NCBI GenBank assembly: GCA_040217695.1
Contig: JBEHWO010000485.1
Span: forward strand, 1 to 5,019
Source of the DNA: CALARM01 sp040217695
Lineage (GTDB): Bacteria > Vulcanimicrobiota > SpSt-956 > JAKJGF01
Length of the DNA: 5,019 nucleotides
Direction: 5' to 3'
The notes under the pieces are model-generated. The model made no database searches and was not told where the DNA came from. It saw nothing but the letters and a program-made list of their open reading frames with translations. The position numbers were made by a program, and so were the translations under genes. Each line of letters starts with the position of its first letter. Position 1 is the first letter of the stretch. This document shows positions 1-4,610 of this stretch, in pieces.

Positions 1-324
1 AAAAAGAATTTTCTCTTCACCTGTTTCAGGCACAGGAGTATTTATAATAACAGGCGTATTCTTTACTACAGGGGTGGCAGTTACTATAAAATCTTTAAAT
101 ATCCAGCCTCTTTTATTCCCCCTGTATTCCACATAATACCAGTCCCCCTGTACATCAATTAAAATCAGTTCTTCACCTTTTTGCAATTGATCTATTATCT
201 TTTTATCAAGTCCGGCACTTTCTCTTATATTTACATCCGAAGCATTGACACTGGTAACTATACCCTGGGCAGTAATAAAATAAATCATTGAGAAAAGAAA
301 AAGAACAGACAAAAAAATTTTCAA
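1..324 (-). CDS. Exported SH3-type (SH3b) domain protein, 3' end outside window
   Basis: The first 108 codons are visible, read from 324 down to 1 with no stop. Residues 1-19 form a signal peptide: one lysine, a long hydrophobic run (IFLSVLFLFSMIYFI), then a plausible cleavage site near T-A-Q. Residues 22-81 match a bacterial SH3 domain: V-N-A-S-D-V-N-I-R-E-S-A-G, then a K-G-E-E-L strand, D-W-Y-Y-V-E-Y, and R-G-W-I-F-K-D-F-I. Such domains usually sit in envelope proteins that bind cell wall or protein ligands. Residues 82-102 are rich in Thr, Pro and Val and look like a linker to an unseen downstream domain. The chosen start is TTG at 324-322, which has AGGAG ten bases upstream and gives a complete signal peptide. 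An in-frame ATG at 288-286 has no Shine-Dalgarno site and would cut off the signal peptide. The gene is divergent from the kinase. The domain call is fairly firm; the protein's full role is unknown. Confidence 0.8.
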   Translation of the reverse strand, partial: MKIFLSVLFLFSMIYFITAQGIVTSVNASDVNIRESAGLDKKIIDQLQKGEELILIDVQGDWYYVEYRGNKRGWIFKDFIVTATPVVKNTPVIINTPVPETGEEKILF

Positions 325-334
325 AAATTATCAT

Positions 335-339
335 CTCCT
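335..339 (-). promoter_or_regulatory. Ribosome binding site supporting a TTG start
   Basis: The minus strand reads AGGAG here, ten bases before TTG at 324. It decides the start of the SH3-domain gene: the nearby ATG overlapping this motif is in another frame, and the in-frame ATG further in has no such site. Confidence 0.6.
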
Positions 340-443
340 ATAGTAACTCTAAAAAGAAAGGTCTCTAATTACCGAAACAGGTAAGTTCGTAGCCATTCAT
401 GAATTATTTAGATAAATTGCTTCTAAATTATTTATATGAAAAT

Positions 444-473
444 CGTAACGCGTGACGCGTGACGCGTGACGCG
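444..473. repeat. Heptamer array A (ACGCGT-N units)
   Basis: The array reads CGT, then A, then ACGCGT three times each followed by G, then ACGCG. The core hexamer is self-complementary and the period is 7 bp. It is about 70% G+C (21 of 30) inside very AT-rich DNA. Together with the preceding AAT, a 33-base stretch here (441-473) is identical to 2129-2161 in array B. The orientation is ambiguous because the core is palindromic; only the spacer base (G versus C) gives a direction. Confidence 0.9.
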
Positions 474-486
474 AGGATAATAGCCG

Positions 487-540
487 TTCTAATAATGTGA
501 CGGGGTTATTTTTTTACAGTCCCTAAATATTATTTTAGAA
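487..540. repeat. Imperfect inverted repeat, function unknown
   Basis: TTCTAATAAT at 487-496 pairs with ATTATTTTAGAA at 529-540, leaving two unpaired bases in the right arm. Between the arms are GGGG (502-505), a T-run and CCC (521-523). It lies between heptamer array A and the kinase promoter. It could be an operator, a transcript hairpin or chance in AT-rich DNA. Confidence 0.35.
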
Positions 541-624
541 CAGAAAGTCAGATATTCGCTGTAAAAAATTGGAATCCTTCGAAGAAAATAAACTTTAATA
601 AAGTAGTAAATAAATGTGACAATA

Positions 625-633
625 TGGTATAAT
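625..633 (+). promoter_or_regulatory. Extended -10 promoter of the histidine kinase gene
   Basis: TGGTATAAT is an exact TGn-TATAAT extended -10 element. No good -35 hexamer lies 16-18 bp upstream, which is tolerable for extended -10 promoters recognised by the housekeeping sigma factor. Transcription would start near 640, giving a leader of about 20 nt. A weak Shine-Dalgarno candidate, GGCGG (645-649), lies 12 bases before the ATG at 662. Confidence 0.55.
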
Positions 634-661
634 TAAATCAATCTGGCGGTATATTAATGAT

Positions 662-2143
662 ATGATTAACAGTTATCTGATATTAATAATCTATATTAAT
701 CTTTCTCTTATCTGGATATATATACTCCATAACCTCCTGTTCAGATACGGGAAGCTATCCCCTGATAACCTGAAGGTAAATGCACTGGTAAAAGCCTTTA
801 TAGTTTTCAGCATAGCTTTAACACTTGACAGTCTGTACTGGACAGTCCATGCTTTCTCTCTTATAGAAATAATACCCGGAAAAATTTCTCATCTAATGGG
901 CTCTCCCGGGAATGTGTTTATGATCAAAATCCTCCTGCTTATTGCTGGATTCTATTTAGTTGTTGTAATAAGACGAAGAAACATAGAAGAACTTGCTCTG
1001 GAGGGTAAAGAAAAAAAAGAGATAGAATTACTTAATATTGAATTAAATGAAAGAAACAGAGAGATATTAAAATTTGCCCATGTCATAAAAGGTATAAGTG
1101 AATGTGTTTTTATTGCAGATATGGAAGGTAACATTTCTTTTATCAACGATGCGGTAAAAAAACTTCTTGAATACGACGATTATGAAATAGCAGGAAAATC
1201 ATTTCTTTCTTTCTTCCCCGGAAAAAATATAGACGAATTAAGATCGCTGATAAACCTTATTGTTCAAAAAAGATGGGAAGAAGAAATTCAGATAAAGAAA
1301 AAAAACGGCCATTCCATTCTTGTTCATTTTTCAGCTTCTGCTATAAGAGACGAACAGAATAATCCCATTTATATAGCAGGTATATTTCGTGATATAACAC
1401 AGAAAAAATTATGGGAAGAACAGATGATACAGGCAGAGAAATTATCATCCATAGGACAGCTCATAGCAGGTATTACCCATGAAATCAACAATCCCCTTAC
1501 AGGTATTATGGGGTTTGCCCAGTTTCTCAAAATCAATCCGAAATGCGATAAAGAGATGCAGGAAGATCTTGAAACTATAAACAGAGAGGCCATAAGAGCA
1601 AAAGAAATATTGCAAAAACTGATGGTTTTTTCAAGAAACCATGAAATAACACAGCAGCTCATATCCGTAAATGATATGTTAAAAGAAACAAAGAAACTGT
1701 TCAATTATGAACTGAAAAAAGGTAATCTGAAATTTGTAGAAGAATTAGAAGAAAATCTTCCCAGTGTAACAGGCGATCCCCATCAATTCCAGCAGATTTT
1801 CTTGAATATTGCCACAAATGCCATTCAGGCCATGAGCGAACATGGAGGAACTCTGACTGTTAAAACAGAAAAACAGAATGATATTATAAAAATCACTTTT
1901 TCAGATACAGGCCCCGGTATAAAACCGGAAGATATTCCAAAAGTCTTTGATCCTTTCTTCACGACAAAAAAAGTGGGGGAAGGAACAGGACTTGGTCTGA
2001 GCGTATCCTATGGAATGGTTAAACAGAATAAAGGAAAGATTTATGTTCACAGTAAAGAAGGAGAAGGAGCAGTATTTACTATAGAATTTCCCGTAGAGCA
2101 TGAATCTGTAATTTTCAACCCTGAACAGAATCGTAACGCGTGA
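662..2143 (+). CDS. Membrane-anchored PAS sensor histidine kinase
   Basis: This 493-residue protein would autophosphorylate on histidine and pass the phosphate to a response regulator. Three hydrophobic segments (about 4-26, 43-60 and 86-103, the last followed by RRR) anchor it. A coiled-coil-like linker (105-138) leads to a PAS domain at about 140-250, ending in the typical G-I-F-R-D-I-T. The kinase core is complete: H-box with H273 in T-H-E-I-N-N-P-L-T, N-box at 372-391 (N382, N386), G1 D-T-G-P-G-I at 415-420, F-box F-D-P-F-F-T-T-K at 429-436, and G2 G-T-G-L-G-L-S at 441-447. It resembles the NtrB-like class of kinases. There is no fused receiver and no regulator nearby, so it is an orphan within this window. 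The membrane segments match no sensor family I recognise, so the signal is unknown. The last residues (N-R-N-A) and the TGA stop are encoded by the heptamer repeat, so the natural C-terminus was probably altered by repeat insertion. Confidence 0.95.
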   Translation: MINSYLILIIYINLSLIWIYILHNLLFRYGKLSPDNLKVNALVKAFIVFSIALTLDSLYWTVHAFSLIEIIPGKISHLMGSPGNVFMIKILLLIAGFYLVVVIRRRNIEELALEGKEKKEIELLNIELNERNREILKFAHVIKGISECVFIADMEGNISFINDAVKKLLEYDDYEIAGKSFLSFFPGKNIDELRSLINLIVQKRWEEEIQIKKKNGHSILVHFSASAIRDEQNNPIYIAGIFRDITQKKLWEEQMIQAEKLSSIGQLIAGITHEINNPLTGIMGFAQFLKINPKCDKEMQEDLETINREAIRAKEILQKLMVFSRNHEITQQLISVNDMLKETKKLFNYELKKGNLKFVEELEENLPSVTGDPHQFQQIFLNIATNAIQAMSEHGGTLTVKTEKQNDIIKITFSDTGPGIKPEDIPKVFDPFFTTKKVGEGTGLGLSVSYGMVKQNKGKIYVHSKEGEGAVFTIEFPVEHESVIFNPEQNRNA

Positions 2144-2169
2144 CGCGTGACGCGTGACGCGTTACGCGT
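2132..2169. repeat. Heptamer array B, overlapping the kinase stop codon
   Basis: The array reads CGT-A-ACGCGT followed by G three times, then T, with five ACGCGT cores in all. It overlaps the kinase gene: the stop TGA at 2141-2143 is made of the end of one core, the spacer G and the start of the next core. The outer units, TAACGCGT (2134-2141) and ACGCGTTA (2157-2164), are complementary, so the array can fold into a stem interrupted by G-G mismatches. Its first 33 bases, counted from 2129, are identical to those of array A. Confidence 0.9.
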
Positions 2170-2205
2170 ATAAAAAACCTTATGTATTAAAGATAAATGA
2201 GTAAC

Positions 2206-2303
2206 TTACTGACCTGAGCATAAGCATTTAATAAAGGTCTTCCTCCCGTCACGCGTTACGCGTCACGAGAGCATATATTTATTATTTATGCTCACCTCAG
2301 TAA
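2206..2303. repeat. Large imperfect palindrome with heptamer array at its tip
   Basis: TTACTGACCTGAGCATAA at 2206-2223 and TTATGCTCACCTCAGTAA at 2286-2303 are inverted copies matching at 16 of 18 positions; only the two middle bases fail to pair. Further in, AATAAA (2230-2235) pairs with TTTATT (2278-2283). The tip is heptamer array C1, itself nearly palindromic. The structure is nested around one centre (about 2255-2257), so it could form a cruciform in DNA or a long hairpin in RNA. Competing shorter stems are GACCT/AGGTC (2211-2215 with 2235-2239) and GAGCATA/TATGCTC (2269-2275 with 2287-2293). There is no coding region. It resembles a small REP- or MITE-like element, but I do not recognise a named family. 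Confidence 0.65.
2247..2267. repeat. Heptamer array C1
   Basis: CGT-C-ACGCGT-T-ACGCGT-C-ACG. It is symmetric around T2257 except for one spacer base. The spacers are C rather than the G of arrays A and B, so this copy is in the opposite sense. It sits at the apex of the 2206-2303 palindrome. Confidence 0.85.
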
Positions 2304-2326
2304 TATCTACGTAAACATTCGTTCCT

Positions 2327-2356
2327 CGCGTCACGCGTAACGCGTGACGCGTCACG
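2327..2356. repeat. Heptamer array C2, near-perfect palindrome before the nitroreductase gene
   Basis: The spacers read C, A, G, C between ACGCGT cores. The arms at 2327-2338 and 2340-2351 are exactly complementary over 12 bp around a single central A (2339), and CGTCACG repeats once more at the right edge. It ends nine bases before the nitroreductase Shine-Dalgarno site, so a transcript crossing it would carry a GC-rich hairpin close to the ribosome binding site. Confidence 0.85.
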
Positions 2357-2365
2357 ACCATTAAA

Positions 2366-2372
2366 AAGGAGG
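2366..2372 (+). promoter_or_regulatory. Strong ribosome binding site of the nitroreductase gene
   Basis: AAGGAGG lies eight bases before the ATG at 2381 and fixes that start. No convincing promoter is visible between the kinase stop and this site. Confidence 0.8.
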
Positions 2373-2380
2373 CAATTAAA

Positions 2381-2890
2381 ATGACAAAAGAAGAAGTTTT
2401 AAAATTCATAACATCCAGAAGAAGTATAAGGAATTTCACAGCCGATCCTGTTTCGGAAGAAGACATTATGATTATTCTGAAATCAGCCATGGCTGCTCCT
2501 TCTGCCAGAAATGTTCAGCCATGGTCATTTGTAGTGGTCAGGGAAAGAAAAACCCTGAACAGGCTTGCAGAAGTTCATCCCTACGGAAAAATGCTGGCAG
2601 AAGCCCCTCTTGCCATTGCAGTCACAGGAGATCCTGAAAAATCAGATTACTGGGCACAGGACTGCAGTGCAGCCACTCAGAATATACTGCTCAGTGCAAG
2701 AGGTCTTGGCCTGGGTTCCGTATGGCTCGGAGTTCATCCGAAACCGGATCGTGTTAAAGCAGTAAGAGAAACTCTTGGTATACCGGAACATATTCAGATA
2801 CTATCTCTTATTCCTGTAGGACATCCGACAAAAAATATAGATCCAAGAACACAGTATGACGAAGCAAAAGTCCACAGAGAAAAATGGTAG
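2381..2890 (+). CDS. Nitroreductase-family flavoprotein (FMN-dependent oxidoreductase)
   Basis: At 169 residues this is a full-length small nitroreductase. Members of the family bind FMN, usually as homodimers, and reduce nitro compounds, quinones or other electron acceptors with NAD(P)H in the cytoplasm. The N-terminal R-R-S-I-R-N-F (13-19) is the FMN-phosphate-binding signature. A-P-S-A-R-N-V-Q-P-W (39-48) is the second flavin-contact loop. Residues 94-107 form the long central helix (D-C-S-A-A-T-Q-N-I-L-L-S-A-R), followed by G-L-G-S-V-W-L-G (110-117) and the late strand I-L-S-L-I-P-V-G-H-P (140-149). The physiological substrate cannot be told. Upstream is a repeat-filled gap with no clear promoter; downstream the TPR gene follows after 61 bp in the same direction, so co-transcription is likely. 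The fold assignment is firm, the substrate open. Confidence 0.93.
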   Translation: MTKEEVLKFITSRRSIRNFTADPVSEEDIMIILKSAMAAPSARNVQPWSFVVVRERKTLNRLAEVHPYGKMLAEAPLAIAVTGDPEKSDYWAQDCSAATQNILLSARGLGLGSVWLGVHPKPDRVKAVRETLGIPEHIQILSLIPVGHPTKNIDPRTQYDEAKVHREKW

Positions 2891-2897
2891 GTAAAAT

Positions 2898-2931
2898 CGT
2901 AACGCGTAACGTGTGAAACGTTACGTGTTAC
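2898..2931. repeat. Heptamer-derived hairpin between nitroreductase and TPR genes
   Basis: The arms GTAACGCGTAACGT (2899-2912) and ACGTTACGTGTTAC (2918-2931) pair over 14 positions around the loop GTGAA, with a single G-T pair (2904 with 2926), which is a G-U wobble in RNA. The left arm starts with the same AATCGTAACGCGT (2895-2907) that opens arrays A and B, so this is a diverged member of the family. It begins within ten bases of the nitroreductase stop. No T-run follows, so it is not a standard intrinsic terminator; it could block 3' exonucleases or adjust expression between the two genes. Confidence 0.8.
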
Positions 2932-2951
2932 CGGTTTAAGGAAGGTGTAAT

Positions 2952-4304
2952 ATGTATTTGAATAAACTTATAGTGATAATTGTTCTTATAATAGCTATCT
3001 CTGCAAACACATCCGGCACGTACGGTAATATAAAACAGGAAATAGCTTCCAGCAGTTCTCATGGAGGAGAAAAACCAGAAGAAAAAGGGCAAGAAGGGGA
3101 ACCAAAACCCACTCCCACACCAAAAAAACCGGGAGTAAAAGAACTGATGGAAAAGGCAAAAGGCCTCTCAGGTAAGGGAGACTACAGAGGAGCATTAAAA
3201 ATTTATGATGACATATTAAAATTAGATGCAAATAACGGAGTGGTATACCTTGCAATGGCCATATGTTATGAGAAATTGAAAGATTACGAGAAAGCGGAAA
3301 AAAATTATATTCAGTCTATAAGGCTGGAGCCATCTATAGCGGAAACCCATAAAGCACTGGGAGATATGTATAGCAGAAGAGGTATGTACAAAGAAGCAAT
3401 AACTGCCTATGAAGAAACAGTAAAACTGAAACCAAAGGAGATAAAATTTCTGATGGTTCTCGCAGATTGCCTTTATAAAAATAAATATTACGAAAAATCA
3501 ATAGAAGTATATAACAAAATAATAGCAATAAAACCTGACACAATCTGTTACCATAATCTTGGCGTATGCTATTTCCACATGGAAGATTATGAGTCTGCCA
3601 TAACAAATTTTAAAAAATCTCTTGAAACATCTCCCGACGATCCTCTCACACATAATTTACTGGGAAAATGTTATATAAAAACAGAAAAAATCAAAGAGGC
3701 AATAGAAGAATTTACAAAAGCAGCATCACTTGAACCGGACAACGTACTTTATAATGTAGACCTTGGCAGTGCATGTTTCGACAACGGAGATTATGAGAAA
3801 GGTTCAACCTTTTACTTAAAAGCAGGAAAGCTGGAACCGAAAAATGCAAAAATACAACATAATCTGGGTTTATGTTATTATTATATGGGAAAATACGATA
3901 AAGCCGTTTCCGCTTTTCAACAGGCTACAAAACTATCGCCATCGGAAGGGAAAAGTCATTATTTCCTTGCAGAATCCCTCCTTGAAAGCAAAAGGATAAA
4001 AGAAGCAGTGAGAGAATATGAAAAAGCAGTAAAATTATCACCATATAACAGTGATTATTACCGTGAACTTGCCTGGGCATCTTATCTGAACGGGAATAAT
4101 GCCAGAGCAATAGAATGCGCAAAAAAGGCAACAGAACTTAACGGAAAAGATCCTGCAGGTTTTTTTGTTCTGGGAGTTATATACCAGGCAGCAGGTAACG
4201 GAGACAAAGCCTATGGAGCATATATGAGGGTAATAGAACTTTCCCCCGAAAGCCCTGTAGCGGAAAAATCAAAAAAAAATATAGAAAGTCTACCAAAACC
4301 ATAG
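2952..4304 (+). CDS. Exported tetratricopeptide repeat (TPR) protein with 11 tandem repeats
   Basis: This 450-residue protein starts with a signal peptide or membrane anchor (N-K-L-I-V-I-I-V-L-I-I-A-I-S-A, residues 4-18) with no lipobox cysteine. A low-complexity linker rich in Glu, Lys, Gly and Pro (38-61) follows. Residues 62-434 are 11 tandem TPRs, all 34 residues except the fifth, which has 33; each shows the usual small residues in helix A, Y-x-x-A-I/A-x-x-Y/F in helix B and a closing proline. TPRs form a superhelix that binds peptides or partner proteins, so this is likely an envelope scaffold. Helix A carries a cysteine near the same place in repeats 2, 4, 5, 6, 7 and 8, suggesting repeats copied from one another; buried unpaired cysteines are somewhat unusual outside the cytoplasm. 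AAGGAAGGTG just upstream supports the ATG at 2952. The gene probably shares a transcript with the nitroreductase. Its partner is unknown. Confidence 0.93.
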   Translation: MYLNKLIVIIVLIIAISANTSGTYGNIKQEIASSSSHGGEKPEEKGQEGEPKPTPTPKKPGVKELMEKAKGLSGKGDYRGALKIYDDILKLDANNGVVYLAMAICYEKLKDYEKAEKNYIQSIRLEPSIAETHKALGDMYSRRGMYKEAITAYEETVKLKPKEIKFLMVLADCLYKNKYYEKSIEVYNKIIAIKPDTICYHNLGVCYFHMEDYESAITNFKKSLETSPDDPLTHNLLGKCYIKTEKIKEAIEEFTKAASLEPDNVLYNVDLGSACFDNGDYEKGSTFYLKAGKLEPKNAKIQHNLGLCYYYMGKYDKAVSAFQQATKLSPSEGKSHYFLAESLLESKRIKEAVREYEKAVKLSPYNSDYYRELAWASYLNGNNARAIECAKKATELNGKDPAGFFVLGVIYQAAGNGDKAYGAYMRVIELSPESPVAEKSKKNIESLPKP

Positions 4305-4327
4305 ATTGATTGTGTTAAAAAATCTAT
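4301..4327. repeat. Short inverted repeat over the TPR stop codon
   Basis: ATAGATT (4301-4307) and AATCTAT (4321-4327) are exact inverted copies with a 13-base loop and include the TAG stop. No T-run follows (CCCTTGTAAA), so termination here is doubtful. It lies just before the next promoter. Confidence 0.4.
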
Positions 4328-4330
4328 CCC

Positions 4331-4359
4331 TTGTAAATTATCGCAAATGATGATATAAT
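4331..4359 (+). promoter_or_regulatory. Strong sigma-70-type promoter for the zinc-ribbon gene
   Basis: TTGTAA (4331-4336) and TATAAT (4354-4359) are separated by exactly 17 bp, and TGA directly before TATAAT completes an extended -10 element. The -35 matches consensus at four of six positions and the -10 at all six. Transcription would begin near 4366, about 245 bases before the ATG at 4611, so the transcript has an unusually long leader. Confidence 0.75.
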
Positions 4360-4511
4360 AAATAGAAGTGTATGTATTTTCAGGTTATATACAGACCTTA
4401 TTCTTAAAGAAATAAATACGTATCCCCTGTCTAATTGCTTTTCCTGAAGACACTTCTCCCGTAATCAGCAGATAATGATCCGGTAATGGTCAAAAAATTC
4501 TAATAACAGGC

Positions 4512-4528
4512 ATGACCGGAGCGGTCAT
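4512..4528. repeat. Perfect 7-bp hairpin in the leader
   Basis: ATGACCG and CGGTCAT are exact inverted copies around the loop GAG. No T-run follows, so it is not an intrinsic terminator. It could be an RNA hairpin or a dimeric repressor operator. Confidence 0.6.
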
Positions 4529-4534
4529 AATCAA

Positions 4535-4583
4535 ATATGAAAATTAACAGACAGTAAAACATAAAACGTCGTCATTTTCATAT
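4535..4583. repeat. Perfect 10-bp inverted repeat in the leader
   Basis: ATATGAAAAT (4535-4544) and ATTTTCATAT (4574-4583) are exact inverted copies separated by 29 bases. The pairing is AT-rich. It ends 13 bases before the Shine-Dalgarno region of the zinc-ribbon gene. Confidence 0.55.
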
Positions 4584-4586
4584 AAA

Positions 4587-4609
4587 TTCTGCAGAAGGGA
4601 GGTGACCTC
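4587..4609 (+). promoter_or_regulatory. Ribosome binding site embedded between two dyads
   Basis: AAGGGAGGTGA (4595-4605) is close to the full anti-Shine-Dalgarno complement and fixes the ATG at 4611. On its left is the palindrome TTCTGCAGAA (4587-4596); overlapping it is the dyad GAGGT-G-ACCTC (4599-4609). The second is too tight for a full RNA hairpin, so protein binding or chance are alternatives. Confidence 0.6.
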
Positions 4610-4610
4610 T

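Larger units (their letters stand above)
325..661. other. Divergent intergenic region
   Basis: This 337-bp stretch separates the SH3-domain gene from the histidine kinase. I see no coding region. It holds a heptamer array (444-473), an imperfect inverted repeat (487-540) next to a T-run at 509-515, and the kinase promoter near 625-633. AATTATTTA occurs twice (402-410 and 426-434), which is weak evidence in such AT-rich DNA. I found no convincing promoter for the minus-strand gene. Confidence 0.6.
4364..4610 (+). promoter_or_regulatory. Long structured 5' leader, possible cis-regulatory RNA or small RNA
   Basis: This stretch holds no gene but several pairings. AGAAGTGT (4364-4371) pairs exactly with ACACTTCT (4450-4457). 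Directly next to it on the 3' side, CCTGAAG (4443-4449) pairs with TTTCAGG (4378-4384) with one G-U, so 15 pairs form a closing helix with a six-base bulge around a 58-base interior. Two further inverted repeats follow at 4512-4528 and 4535-4583. CCGGT (4480-4484) can instead pair with ACCGG (4515-4519), which would break the 4512-4528 hairpin. The first helix starts almost at the predicted transcription start. I checked by eye for consensus elements of TPP, cobalamin, SAM, FMN, glycine and cyclic-di-GMP riboswitches and saw none. It could be a leader regulator, a separate small RNA, or partly chance pairing. Confidence 0.5.

Noticed and set aside
484..516. Intrinsic terminator with CCGT/ACGG stem before a T-run
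   Set aside because: The stem is only four pairs with a 12-base loop, and no plus-strand gene lies upstream to be terminated.
657..665. ATG at 657 as the kinase start
   Set aside because: That frame reads M-I-stop; the frame from 662 is the one that encodes the kinase.
444..2356. CRISPR array
   Set aside because: The units are 7 bp long with a single variable base between cores; there are no 25-40 bp spacers and no cas genes.
2263..2490. Minus-strand reading frame of 75 codons across the repeats and the nitroreductase start
   Set aside because: It is antisense to the well-supported nitroreductase gene, starts in repeat DNA, and its product is low-complexity with no domain.
2565..2765. Second plus-strand frame inside the nitroreductase gene
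   Set aside because: It lies wholly within a conserved gene in another frame and shows no recognisable features.
2995..4131. Minus-strand reading frames inside the TPR gene
   Set aside because: They are antisense products of the repeated TPR codons, leucine-rich with no domain and no Shine-Dalgarno support.
4301..4327. Intrinsic terminator of the TPR gene
   Set aside because: The stem is short and AT-rich and is followed by CCCTTG rather than a T-run; kept only as an inverted repeat.
4364..4457. 6S RNA, SRP RNA or a known riboswitch
   Set aside because: The stem-bulge layout is too short for 6S RNA, there is no SRP GGAA-tetraloop motif, and no conserved riboswitch box was seen.
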